Shown here one piece after another: positions 1-6,959 of a DNA stretch of 7,571 nt. The DNA is from an uncultured Oscillospiraceae bacterium. GTDB taxonomy: Bacteria > Bacillota > Clostridia > Oscillospirales > Acutalibacteraceae. The notes under the pieces were generated by a model. The model was not told the origin of the DNA. It made no database searches and was given only the letters and a program-made list of their open reading frames with translations. The stretch's first letter is position 1; every line of letters starts with the position of its first letter. The translations under genes were made by a program, and so were the position numbers. The DNA lies in NCBI GenBank assembly GCA_900545655.1, contig UQZY01000058.1:1-7571 (forward strand), given 5' to 3'.

Positions 1-1006
1 TTTTCTCTTTTCTTTTTAAAAGCATAGGCTGCCGCCGCGCCTGTCACAAGAACAGAGAGAGTTGTACCGAAGATGGCATTTCCGTCCGCTGTTTTAGCGA
101 TTTTTTCATTCAGGAGCGTATCATTTTTCTTTGATGAGCTTCCGCCGTTATTTAAGTTTTGGGAAGCTGCCGTATCCTTATAAGTAATGGAATATGTTGA
201 GAAAAGCTTTGTCTTGAACCTGAGAAGTCCCGTAGCAGGATCATACTTTGCCGGAACGACCACTGGTCTCGCCTCGTTTTCGCCGTCAAACCGATGCATA
301 AGAATAATGCTGAACTCACGGTTAATTTTTTCATCGGTATTCCTGAGCTTTTCTGGAAGCTTTATCGAAACTTCAATTTCCTCGTTCAGCTCGCGAAGGG
401 CTCTGTAATCCACTTTGTCATAGTCATCGGTTTCCCATTCTCTTGAAAACTCAAGCTCAAAAGCTTCTCCAAAGTCAAGTCCGCTTTTCTGTGCCTTTTC
501 CATAAGGATATCGGCATGTTCCTTCCTTATGTCGGAATGAGAATTCAAGTTAAACAAGAGGTTCATACCGCCGAGCAGTATGTCATTATCCCCTTTTTCC
601 GTAAGAGCATATAAATCCGCATCTGAGATAAATGCTTCTAAGTAATTATTTTTTTATCTGTCGTATCAATTATTTTGCCGATTGTAATTTCTTTCAATTC
701 TACAATATCAATAGGATCTCCTGCTCCGGCAAAAATCACATATGTCTCTCCGGCCTCGAAATCGGAAAGCACATTTTCGGTTGTCCAGTTTGTAATACTG
801 CTCGGGGAGGTATTTGCCAGTCGGTCCTCAGTCCCTTTAAGCATGCCGAAACTTATGCCGTCGACGGGTTTTAAAGTTATACGGTTCCCGTCATATCCGA
901 TGATTTGAATCTTCGGATCATTCGCACCTACTGTCATCGGCAAAATAAAAAATGCCGTAAGCACAAGGCAAAGAGTGAGAACAATGCTTATAATTTTTTT
1001 GCTCAT
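1..1006 (-). pseudogene. Secreted anchored surface protein, frameshifted, runs off left edge
   Basis: I do not recognise this gene by name. It starts at ATG 1006 behind AGGAGG at 1015-1020. Residues 1 to about 28 form a signal peptide: MSKK, a long hydrophobic core and a small-residue end (VGA). The first frame gives 122 codons and stops at 638. One base of frameshift at the A7 run (plus-strand T 649-655) opens a second frame that runs without a stop to position 1, about 210 codons. That frame has an acidic, helical-looking middle, then a beta-rich stretch ending in FSTYSITYKD (about 180-210), a pattern I know from the last domain of many clostridial surface proteins. A Ser/Asn/Gly-rich linker (about 121-165), the motif KTADGN, a hydrophobic segment and a KKKRE tail follow. 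This resembles a degenerate cell-wall sorting signal or a simple membrane anchor. The cause may be sequencing error, true mutation or phase variation. Ligand and function are unknown. Confidence 0.72.
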
Positions 1007-1014
1007 AAAATTTT

Positions 1015-1020
1015 CCTCCT
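1015..1020 (-). promoter_or_regulatory. Ribosome binding site of the surface protein gene
   Basis: A perfect AGGAGG lies 8 bases before ATG 1006. It fixes the start of the frameshifted surface protein and shows that the translation signal is intact despite the broken frame. Confidence 0.8.
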
Positions 1021-1036
1021 ATGTCTTAGTGTTTAA

Positions 1037-1062
1037 ATATTTGTACATCACATATTTGTACA
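1037..1062. repeat. Tandem 11-bp repeat ATATTTGTACA, operator-like
   Basis: Two identical copies of ATATTTGTACA lie at 1037-1047 and 1052-1062 on the plus strand, with a period of 15 bases. The second sits inside the palindrome TTTGTACAAA (1055-1064). They start at the predicted transcription start and extend into the leader of the surface gene, a usual position for a repressor site. No binding protein can be assigned from the sequence. Confidence 0.5.
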
Positions 1063-1067
1063 AATAA

Positions 1068-1097
1068 ATTTTAACAAAAAAAGGAAGTTTTTTTCAA
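1068..1097 (-). promoter_or_regulatory. Probable sigma-A-type promoter of the surface protein gene
   Basis: Reading the minus strand, TTGAAA (1092-1097, five of six matches to the -35 consensus) and TAAAAT (1068-1073, five of six matches to the -10 consensus) are separated by 18 bases. Transcription would begin near 1061, leaving a leader of about 55 bases before ATG 1006. The region is very AT-rich, so chance matches are possible. A separate promoter here would make the surface gene independent of the arg operon that ends at 1142. Confidence 0.45.
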
Positions 1098-1141
1098 TTG
1101 GCAAATTTAACAAGCAATGTAAATTTTTTTGACAAATCCGT

Positions 1142-2341
1142 CTAAGTCTTATTCATCAAAATTTCAAAAACCTTTTTCAATATTTTTAATCCTTTGTCAA
1201 TTTCGTCATACGAAATGACAAGCGGAGGCAGGAGGCGGACTACGTTCGCTCCTGCTGTAAGGCAAAGGAGGCCGTTTTCACGGGCTTCCTTTGCGACGCA
1301 GGCATTGGATGCTCCGCAGAGCTCAATGCCTGCCATAAGTCCGTCGCCGCGTACGTCCTTAACGCAGGCAGAATTAAACGAGCTTATTTTTTCACGAATG
1401 TACTGCCCCTTTTCCGAAACCTGATTCAGAAATTCGTCATTAAGCGCCGAGAGCACGCAAAGTGCGGCGACGGACGATAAGGGATTGCCGCCGAAGGTTG
1501 ACCCATGGTCTCCGTATCCCATTACATCTGCGCATTTGTCGTTCACCAGAAAACCGCCCATGGGCAGTCCGGCGGCAATCCCCTTTGCAAACGAGCAAAT
1601 ATCCGGCTTGATTCCGTACTTCTGATAAGCAAACAGCGCACCTGTACGTCCTATGCCCGTTTGCACCTCATCGATAAGAAGAAGTATGTCATTTTCATCA
1701 CAGAGCTTACGAAGCTCCCTTACATAATCCTGCGGAAGAACAAAGACACCGCCCTCTCCCTGAATCAGCTCAATCATAACGGCACATACATCGCCGTTTT
1801 TTATAAGACCTTTTATCTCGCCGATATCCCCGGGAGTCGCGTATTCAAAGCCCTCCGTAAAAGGATAAAAGAAGTCGTGAAAATGCTCCTGTCCCGTTGC
1901 CTTCAGGGTTGTAATGGTTCTTCCGTGAAAGGACTGCTTAAGCGTAATCACGGTACTTCTTCCCTTTCCGTACCTGTCAAAGCTGTATTTCCTTGCGGTC
2001 TTTATCATACCCTCATTTGCCTCGGCTCCGGAATTACCGAAGAACACGTATTTCATCCCGGCGCGTTTACAGAGCTGCTCGGCAAGTCTCACGCACGGTT
2101 CGGTATAGTAGAGATTCGACATATGCGTAAGCTTCAACGCCTGTTCGTATACCGCCTTCGCTACGTCTTTGTTTCCGTAGCCGAGAGACATAACACCAAT
2201 CCCGCTCGTGAAATCCACATAAGACCTGCCCTCCGTGTCATAAACGGTTGCGCCGTGTCCGTGGTCAATTGCGACCGGATTTCTGGCATAGGTATGCATC
2301 ACATACGCAGAGTCAAGCTTCTCTATTTCATTAAAATTCAT
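1142..2341 (-). CDS. argD: Acetylornithine aminotransferase
   Basis: PLP-dependent class III aminotransferase that converts N-acetylglutamate 5-semialdehyde and glutamate to N-acetylornithine and 2-oxoglutarate in the cytoplasm, step 4 of ornithine synthesis. Its 399 aa match the family. Visible motifs are the cofactor phosphate-binding FGNSGAEANE (101-110), FHGRT (138-142), ELIQGEGG (191-198), the PLP aspartate in IDEVQTGIGRTG (223-234), the Schiff-base lysine K253 in FAKGIAAGLPMGG, STFGGNP (281-287) and RLLPPL (369-374). It is the last gene of argCJBD, 7 bases after argB; its GGTGA ribosome site (2349-2353) overlaps the argB stop, which suggests translational coupling. Family members can also act on succinyl-diaminopimelate or on ornithine or GABA, but the operon makes the arginine role very likely. 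No strong GC-rich terminator follows; only weak AT hairpins lie between 1080 and 1130. Confidence 0.95.
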   Translation of the reverse strand: MNFNEIEKLDSAYVMHTYARNPVAIDHGHGATVYDTEGRSYVDFTSGIGVMSLGYGNKDVAKAVYEQALKLTHMSNLYYTEPCVRLAEQLCKRAGMKYVFFGNSGAEANEGMIKTARKYSFDRYGKGRSTVITLKQSFHGRTITTLKATGQEHFHDFFYPFTEGFEYATPGDIGEIKGLIKNGDVCAVMIELIQGEGGVFVLPQDYVRELRKLCDENDILLLIDEVQTGIGRTGALFAYQKYGIKPDICSFAKGIAAGLPMGGFLVNDKCADVMGYGDHGSTFGGNPLSSVAALCVLSALNDEFLNQVSEKGQYIREKISSFNSACVKDVRGDGLMAGIELCGASNACVAKEARENGLLCLTAGANVVRLLPPLVISYDEIDKGLKILKKVFEILMNKT

Positions 2342-2348
2342 AATACAA

Positions 2349-3215
2349 TCACCAGATCATTGTTCCGATTCCCGCATGTGAGAGAACCTCTATAAGTATG
2401 GCGTGCGGCAGACGTCCGTCAAGGATATGCGTCCTGTGTACTCCGCCCTTAACCGCGTCTATACAGCAGTCTATCTTCGGTATCATACCGCCTGAGATAA
2501 TTCCGGAGCTCTTGAGGTCATCTATCTCCGAAAGTTTTATAACCGGTATAAGGGTGCTGTCATCCTTTTGATCCATGAGAACTCCGCGTATGTCGGTCAT
2601 AAGAATCAGCTTTTCCGCACCGAGGCTGACTGCTATCCTTGCAGCGGCAGTATCTGCATTTATGTTGTATGAATTGTTATCATCCATACCCACGGCAACC
2701 GTCGAAACAACCGGTATGGTTCCCTCTTTGAGCGCATTTTCTATGACTGCCGTATTCACCTCGACGATATCTCCGACAAGTCCCAGGTCCTCTCCGTTTT
2801 CACCGGTGTGTCTTTTGGCACGCAGAAGATTGTCGTCGATTCCGCAGATACCTACAGCCCTGCCGCCTGTTTTATTTATCTTTGAAACAAGATTCTTGTT
2901 TACTTTACCGCAGAGTACCATCTGAACGATATCCATGGTTTCCTCATCGGTATAACGAAGTCCGTTTACGAACTTACTCTCCTTGCCGGTTTTTCTGAGC
3001 ATCTCGTTTATGTCGGGACCTCCGCCGTGCACAACAACAACCCTTATGCCTACAAGTGAAAGAAGTACGATATCCGAAATAACGGCACTGCAGAGTTCAT
3101 CGGAGACCATTGCATTGCCGCCGTACTTTATAACAATCGTTTTGCCGTAATACTTCTGTATATACGGAAGTGCTTCTATAAGAGCCTGAGCCCTGTCTTC
3201 ATATGACATATTCAT
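2349..3215 (-). CDS. argB: Acetylglutamate kinase, probably arginine-inhibited
   Basis: Amino-acid kinase family enzyme that phosphorylates N-acetylglutamate with ATP to N-acetylglutamyl 5-phosphate, step 2 of the pathway. Its 288 aa are a normal length. Motifs seen are IKYGGNAM (29-36, phosphate-binding lysine K30), VVHGGGPDI (61-69), YNINADTAA (183-191), TDIRGVL (207-213) and SGGMIPKI (241-248, lysine K247). An extra N-terminal helix before the first strand (about residues 6-22, including EALPYIQKYYG) and the C-terminal AGIGTMI are features known from hexameric kinases inhibited by arginine, so feedback control is inferred. The start ATG 3213-3215 overlaps the argJ stop as ATGA. A GGAG at 3226-3229 is spaced 10 bases from this ATG, which favours it over the second ATG at codon 3. 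It lies between argJ and argD. Confidence 0.96.
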   Translation of the reverse strand: MNMSYEDRAQALIEALPYIQKYYGKTIVIKYGGNAMVSDELCSAVISDIVLLSLVGIRVVVVHGGGPDINEMLRKTGKESKFVNGLRYTDEETMDIVQMVLCGKVNKNLVSKINKTGGRAVGICGIDDNLLRAKRHTGENGEDLGLVGDIVEVNTAVIENALKEGTIPVVSTVAVGMDDNNSYNINADTAAARIAVSLGAEKLILMTDIRGVLMDQKDDSTLIPVIKLSEIDDLKSSGIISGGMIPKIDCCIDAVKGGVHRTHILDGRLPHAILIEVLSHAGIGTMIW

Positions 3216-4459
3216 GTTCTGTAATCTCCGTTTATCTTTACATAATCATAGGTAAGGTCGCAGCCCCACGCCGTGGCATCCTCTTCACCGTCATTCAGGT
3301 TTACGAGTATAAATATCTCATCAGATGAGAGAACTTTTGCGGCAAGCTCCTCCGAAAATTCAATTCCCGAGCCGTTCCTGCAAACCTTAACCTCTCCGTA
3401 TTTACTCTTGAGTGCAACATCAACTCTCGAGATATCAAATTCTGCCGGCGCGTATCCTATGGCGCACAAAATACGTCCCCAGTTTGCGTCTTCGCCGAAC
3501 ATTGCCGTCTTAAACAAATCCGAGCAGATAACGGACTTCGCGACAACAATTGCGGTATCCTTATCCCTTGCACCCGAAACGATGCACTCAAGAAGCTTTG
3601 TCGCGCCCTCTCCGTCCTTTGCAAGCATTCTCGTAAGGTTTGCCATGACCTCGTAAAGCGCATCTGAAAAAGTATCAAAGGCCTCTCCGTGGCAGGTTAT
3701 CTCGTCATTAAGACTGAGACCGTTTGCCATAAGGGACACCATGTCGTTTGTCGATGTATCCCCGTCAATCGAAAGGCAATTATACGTTACCTTCACCGTC
3801 CTTGAGAGAGCCTCACGTAAGAGTTCCCCTGAGATACTGCAATCGGTAGTTATAAAGTTCAGCGTTGTTGCCATATTCGGATGAATCATCCCCGAACCCT
3901 TTGCCATACCGCCCATATGACATATCGTTCCGTTTATTTCAAACTCGACGGCATATTCCTTTGGCGTTGTATCCGTTGTCATAATAGCTGTCGCAGCCTC
4001 GAGATTTTTATTGTAAGAAAGACTTGAAACCAGCTTCGGAACCGCCTTTTTTATCGGCTCCAGAGGAAGCACCTGACCTATAACTCCGGTTGAGGCAACT
4101 ATGACCTGCTCCTTCGGTACGGAAAGCTCCTCCGCAACCAGACGGCACATCGCGTCTGCCTTTTCCACGCCGTCCGCATTACAAGTGTTGGCGTTTTTTG
4201 AATTTGCAATCACCGCTATCGCTTTATTTCCCGACTTTTCAAGATTATTTTTTGTAACGATGATAGGCGCGCCCTTCACTTTATTCTGTGTGTATACGGC
4301 GGCCGCTTCACACGGCACATCGCTTACAAAGAGACATATATCGTTTTTATGCTGTGCCGTCGGGTCATAGCCCTCAACCGGCGCCGCTTTTACTCCGCAG
4401 TACATACCGCTCGCCTTAAAGCCCTTTGCGGCACATATTCCTCCGTCTATAACCTTCAT
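3212..4459 (-). CDS. argJ: Glutamate N-acetyltransferase (ornithine acetyltransferase)
   Basis: Moves the acetyl group from N-acetylornithine to glutamate, giving ornithine and N-acetylglutamate, so it joins the last and first steps into a cycle. Some members also use acetyl-CoA for the first step; the sequence does not decide this, and no argA is seen here. The 415-aa precursor is expected to cleave itself before Thr198 within GSGMIHPNMATTL (188-200), giving an alpha chain 1-197 and a beta chain 198-415 with Thr198 as nucleophile. The oxyanion residues T124-G125 lie in STGVIG, and the C-terminus ends with the conserved CDLTYDYVKINGDYRT. It starts 33 bases after argC with GGGAG at 4468-4472, 8 bases before the ATG, and overlaps argB by 4 bases. 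The residue after the nucleophile is Thr rather than the more usual Met, a mild variation. Confidence 0.96.
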   Translation of the reverse strand: MKVIDGGICAAKGFKASGMYCGVKAAPVEGYDPTAQHKNDICLFVSDVPCEAAAVYTQNKVKGAPIIVTKNNLEKSGNKAIAVIANSKNANTCNADGVEKADAMCRLVAEELSVPKEQVIVASTGVIGQVLPLEPIKKAVPKLVSSLSYNKNLEAATAIMTTDTTPKEYAVEFEINGTICHMGGMAKGSGMIHPNMATTLNFITTDCSISGELLREALSRTVKVTYNCLSIDGDTSTNDMVSLMANGLSLNDEITCHGEAFDTFSDALYEVMANLTRMLAKDGEGATKLLECIVSGARDKDTAIVVAKSVICSDLFKTAMFGEDANWGRILCAIGYAPAEFDISRVDVALKSKYGEVKVCRNGSGIEFSEELAAKVLSSDEIFILVNLNDGEEDATAWGCDLTYDYVKINGDYRT

Positions 4460-4492
4460 AAAACTAACTCCCTTTAAACCATATTCAAATAC

Positions 4493-5434
4493 TTACACGT
4501 TCAAGCCCGCCGTTTCGTCAAATCCCAGCATAAGATTCATATTTTGTACGGCGGCACCGGATGCACCCTTTCCGAGATTGTCAAATCTCGAAGTTACAGT
4601 AATTCTATCGTCATTCCCGGATACGGTTATTTCCAGTGTATCCTTACCGGAAAATGAGCTTGCGGATAACATTCCGCTTGTCACAACCTCGGGATTTACG
4701 CTTATAAGCGCTTTGTTTCTATACTTCTCGTACAGTATGTCGCAGATTTGCCGTGCAGTATAGCCCGACACCGTCTCTTTATGGAGCATAACCGTAGTTT
4801 CCATGCCCTTGTAATAATCATCGACAACGGGGACAAATACCGGTGCGGATTCAAGACCGCAAACCCTTACTATTTCCGGCAGATGCTTATGCTCCTGTGA
4901 AAGCCCATATGCTCTCGGCGAATAATACTCCGCCGGTTTTTCATCACTTTCATACTCTGCAATCATCTTTTTTCCGCCTCCGGAGTAGCCGGTAAGTGAG
5001 AACGCGGTAAGCAATACGGATTTATCAATAATTCCGAGTTCAACAAGCGGATATACTATGGAGATAACTCCCGTCGCGTGACATCCGGGATTTGCAACAA
5101 GCTGTGAGCGGATTATCCTCTCTCTGTGTTCATAGGAGAGCTCCGAAAATCCGTATGTCCAAAGCGAATCTGTCCTATGCGCCGTAGACGCATCAATTAT
5201 CTTGGTATGATTATTATCCTCATCAAGAAGAATAACCGCTTCCCTTGCGGCTTCATCCGGAAGACAAAGAAAAACAAGGTCTGCCGTATTGATTAGTTTT
5301 TTTCTTTCCTTCGGATTTTTACGTTCGTCATCAGGTATTGTAAGAAGTTCTATATCCTCTCTGCTTTTAAGACGGTCGGATATCTGCAGACCCGTAGTTC
5401 CCTCTTTGCCGTCAATAAAAACCCGTGGCTTCAT
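4493..5434 (-). CDS. argC: N-acetyl-gamma-glutamyl-phosphate reductase, type 2
   Basis: Reduces N-acetylglutamyl 5-phosphate with NADPH to N-acetylglutamate 5-semialdehyde, step 3. The 313-aa protein begins MKPRVFIDGKEGTTGLQ, with glycines 9, 12 and 15 in the dinucleotide-binding turn. The nucleophilic cysteine C118 lies in VANPGCHATG, the active-site histidine in HKHLPEI (182-188), and GYSGGGKKM (149-157) follows the type 2 pattern. Type 2 proteins are shorter than type 1 enzymes such as that of Bacillus subtilis. ATG 5434 is chosen because AAGGAGGA at 5441-5448 lies 6 bases ahead and homology begins at once. A longer reading from 5554 would run through the trpB terminator hairpin and the predicted promoter. 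It is the first gene of argCJBD. Confidence 0.95.
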   Translation of the reverse strand: MKPRVFIDGKEGTTGLQISDRLKSREDIELLTIPDDERKNPKERKKLINTADLVFLCLPDEAAREAVILLDEDNNHTKIIDASTAHRTDSLWTYGFSELSYEHRERIIRSQLVANPGCHATGVISIVYPLVELGIIDKSVLLTAFSLTGYSGGGKKMIAEYESDEKPAEYYSPRAYGLSQEHKHLPEIVRVCGLESAPVFVPVVDDYYKGMETTVMLHKETVSGYTARQICDILYEKYRNKALISVNPEVVTSGMLSASSFSGKDTLEITVSGNDDRITVTSRFDNLGKGASGAAVQNMNLMLGFDETAGLNV

Positions 5435-5440
5435 TTTTGC

Positions 5441-5448
5441 TCCTCCTT
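5441..5448 (-). promoter_or_regulatory. Ribosome binding site deciding the argC start
   Basis: AAGGAGGA on the minus strand, 6 bases before ATG 5434, is a near-ideal site. It rules against the upstream in-frame ATG codons near 5550, which lie inside a terminator hairpin. Confidence 0.85.
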
Positions 5449-5465
5449 CAAAAGATGATACATGT

Positions 5466-5494
5466 ATAATAATACAATCTTTTTGTATATTCAA
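5466..5494 (-). promoter_or_regulatory. Probable promoter of the argCJBD operon
   Basis: On the minus strand TTGAAT (5489-5494, four of six -35 matches) and TATTAT (5466-5471, five of six -10 matches) are 17 bases apart. Transcription would start near 5459, giving a leader of about 25 bases before argC and leaving no room for a riboswitch. The -35 includes TGAAT, the half-site of Firmicute and enteric ARG boxes, so ArgR control is plausible but unproven. Confidence 0.5.
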
Positions 5495-5501
5495 GAGTAA
5501 A

Positions 5502-5528
5502 TTTGCATATTTTAAAAAAATATTCAAA
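5502..5528. repeat. 27-bp inverted repeat upstream of the arg promoter, possible operator
   Basis: TTTGCATATTTT (5502-5513) and AAAATATTCAAA (5517-5528) are complementary at 11 of 12 positions around a 3-base centre. The repeat ends just upstream of the predicted -35 and touches the U-tract of the trpB terminator. Its ends TGAATAT and ATATGCA resemble ARG-box half-sites, but the spacing is larger than in the usual 18-bp box. The AT richness lowers its weight. Confidence 0.4.
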
Positions 5529-5571
5529 AAACAAGAGACTAATATGCACATCACTGCATATTAGCCTCTTG
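5526..5571 (-). terminator. Strong intrinsic terminator after trpB
   Basis: The transcript forms a 17-bp stem (5555-5571 with 5532-5548) that is complete apart from one G-U pair, with a 6-base loop, followed by six U (5526-5531). It should end the trpB transcript and separate it from argC. The plus strand lacks a T-run after the hairpin, so it acts in one direction only. Confidence 0.9.
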
Positions 5572-5579
5572 CCTATGTG

Positions 5580-5628
5580 ACACACCGACGTAGAAGGTGG
5601 ATTGCGTATTAGTGTAGTCCTGGTGTGT
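5580..5628 (-). other. Large hairpin in the trpB 3' untranslated region
   Basis: ACACACC plus GAC on the transcript (5622-5628 and 5617-5619, with a 2-base bulge) can pair with GTCGGTGTGT (5580-5589), giving 10 pairs around a 27-base loop. It begins 17 bases after the trpB stop and directly precedes the terminator. Its loop holds CTAATACGCA, nearly identical to CTAATATGCA in the first arm of the terminator. Its role is unknown. Confidence 0.4.
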
Positions 5629-5644
5629 TATTTATTTTCAATAA

Positions 5645-6859
5645 TTATTCACGAAGACCGTATTTTTCAATTACATAATCCATATCCTTGTCACCGCGAC
5701 CGGAAAGGTTTATAAGAATTGACCCGGTATTCATCTGTTTTGCAAGCCGTATTGCATGTGCAACGGCATGGCTGCTCTCTATTGCCGGAATGATTCCCTC
5801 CATTCGTGAGAGCGCATAAAATGCATCTATGGCCTCTTCATCCGAAACAGTATCATACTTAACCCTTCCCACATCATGTAAAAATGCATGCTCCGGTCCG
5901 GATGAAGGATAGTCGAGACCGCTTGCCACCGAGTAAACCGGTGCCGGTTCATCGTTTTCGTCCTTAAGCATTATACTGTTGAAGCCGTGCATAATTCCCT
6001 CTGTACCGTATGTGATGCTTGCAGCGTGGTCTCCCTGCGCAGTTCCTCTGCCAAGCGGCTCAACACCGTATATCTCGACAGGGTCGGCAAGAAATCCCGA
6101 AAACAGTCCTATGGAGTTAGAGCCGCCTCCGACACATGCCGTTATTATGTCCGGAAGCTCTCCTGTCATCTCGAGAAACTGCTCTCTTGCCTCCACTCCT
6201 ATAATGTGCTGGAAGTCACGTACCATCATAGGGAACGGATGAGGACCGACAACCGAGCCGATACAATAAATACAATCCTTATACGTTTCGGAATATGCTT
6301 TGAATGCTGCGTCAACGGCCTCCTTAAGCGTCTGAAGACCATCGGTTACCTCTATGACATTTGCGCCGAGTATCTTCATACGCGCAACATTCGGAGCCTG
6401 TTTTTTTATGTCAACTGCACCCATATATATGTCGCACTCAAGCCCGAAGTACGCAGCCGCAGTTGCAAGTGCCACACCGTGCTGTCCCGCACCGGTCTCG
6501 GCGATGACCTTTTTCTTACCCATATACTTTGCAAGAAGCACTTCACCCATACAGTGATTAAGCTTATGTGCACCCGTATGGTTTAGGTCCTCACGCTTTG
6601 CGTAAAGCTGTACATTGCCGATAGAATTTGACAGCCTTTCAAGGTGTGTTATAGGTGTCGGTCTGCCCTGAAATTCTCTGCGTATTCTGCGAAGCTCGTT
6701 CACGAACTTTGACGATTTGCAGATGGTGAAGTAAGCCTCGGTTACTTCATCCATAGCCGCTTTCAGTTCATTCGGGATATATGCTCCTCCGTACTGACCG
6801 AAAAAACCGTCTTTATCAGGATAGTTTTTAAGATATGTGTTGAAATTTACTTCTGCCAT
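5645..6859 (-). CDS. trpB: Tryptophan synthase beta subunit
   Basis: PLP enzyme that joins indole and serine to make tryptophan, normally in an alpha2beta2 complex with TrpA. Its 404 aa fit the TrpB1 family. Seen are FGQYGGAYIP (20-29), GRPTPIT (65-71), the Schiff-base lysine K99 in HTGAHKLN, the catalytic glutamate E121 in ETGAGQHGVA, the phosphate loop CVGGGSNSIG (242-251), GLDYPSSGPEHA (314-325) and the pyridine-contacting serine S386 in SGRGDKD. The region after K99 (LNHCMGEVLLAK) differs from the common INNALGQALLAK. ATG 6859 has AAAGGAG at 6868-6874, 8 bases ahead. No trpA or other trp gene is adjacent; a Trp T-box precedes it and a terminator follows, so it is a single-gene unit. It may serve indole salvage or pair with a TrpA encoded elsewhere. 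Confidence 0.95.
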   Translation of the reverse strand: MAEVNFNTYLKNYPDKDGFFGQYGGAYIPNELKAAMDEVTEAYFTICKSSKFVNELRRIRREFQGRPTPITHLERLSNSIGNVQLYAKREDLNHTGAHKLNHCMGEVLLAKYMGKKKVIAETGAGQHGVALATAAAYFGLECDIYMGAVDIKKQAPNVARMKILGANVIEVTDGLQTLKEAVDAAFKAYSETYKDCIYCIGSVVGPHPFPMMVRDFQHIIGVEAREQFLEMTGELPDIITACVGGGSNSIGLFSGFLADPVEIYGVEPLGRGTAQGDHAASITYGTEGIMHGFNSIMLKDENDEPAPVYSVASGLDYPSSGPEHAFLHDVGRVKYDTVSDEEAIDAFYALSRMEGIIPAIESSHAVAHAIRLAKQMNTGSILINLSGRGDKDMDYVIEKYGLRE

Positions 6860-6917
6860 TGTTCTTTCTCCTTTACACAGTGATTAAAAAATGTCTTGCT
6901 CCGGGGACGAAAGATAT

Positions 6918-6959
6918 AAAAAAATCCTGTCCCACAGTAAATATACTGCCGGGACAGGA
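6918..6959 (-). terminator. T-box regulatory terminator
   Basis: TCCTGTCCC (6951-6959) pairs perfectly with GGGACAGGA (6925-6933). An inner CAGTA/TACTG extends the stem, and seven U follow (6918-6924). The TCCTG and CCC of its first arm are the same bases that the antiterminator needs, so the two structures exclude each other. It lies about 58 bases before the trpB start. Confidence 0.93.

Noticed and set aside
187..408. 73-codon plus-strand frame, and the 60-codon minus-strand frame at 152-334
   Set aside because: Both overlap the second half of the frameshifted surface gene, whose continuous frame has coherent domain and anchor features.
1080..1132. AT-rich hairpins after argD as an intrinsic terminator
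   Set aside because: The stems are A/T only, and the A7/T7 pair around CTTCC fits better as the spacer of a promoter; support is too weak to list as a terminator.
1505..2395. 296-codon open frame on the plus strand
   Set aside because: It lies opposite argD, lacks recognisable domains or a ribosome site, and is explained by the codon bias of argD on the other strand.
5435..5554. Longer argC reading from ATG 5554, adding 40 residues with a hydrophobic start
   Set aside because: The extension crosses the trpB terminator hairpin and the probable arg promoter, has no good ribosome site, and does not belong to the family; ATG 5434 has an ideal site and begins with the dinucleotide-binding strand.
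5987..6586. 199-codon open frame on the plus strand
   Set aside because: It is antisense to trpB, and its cysteine-, histidine- and arginine-rich composition is typical of a shadow frame.
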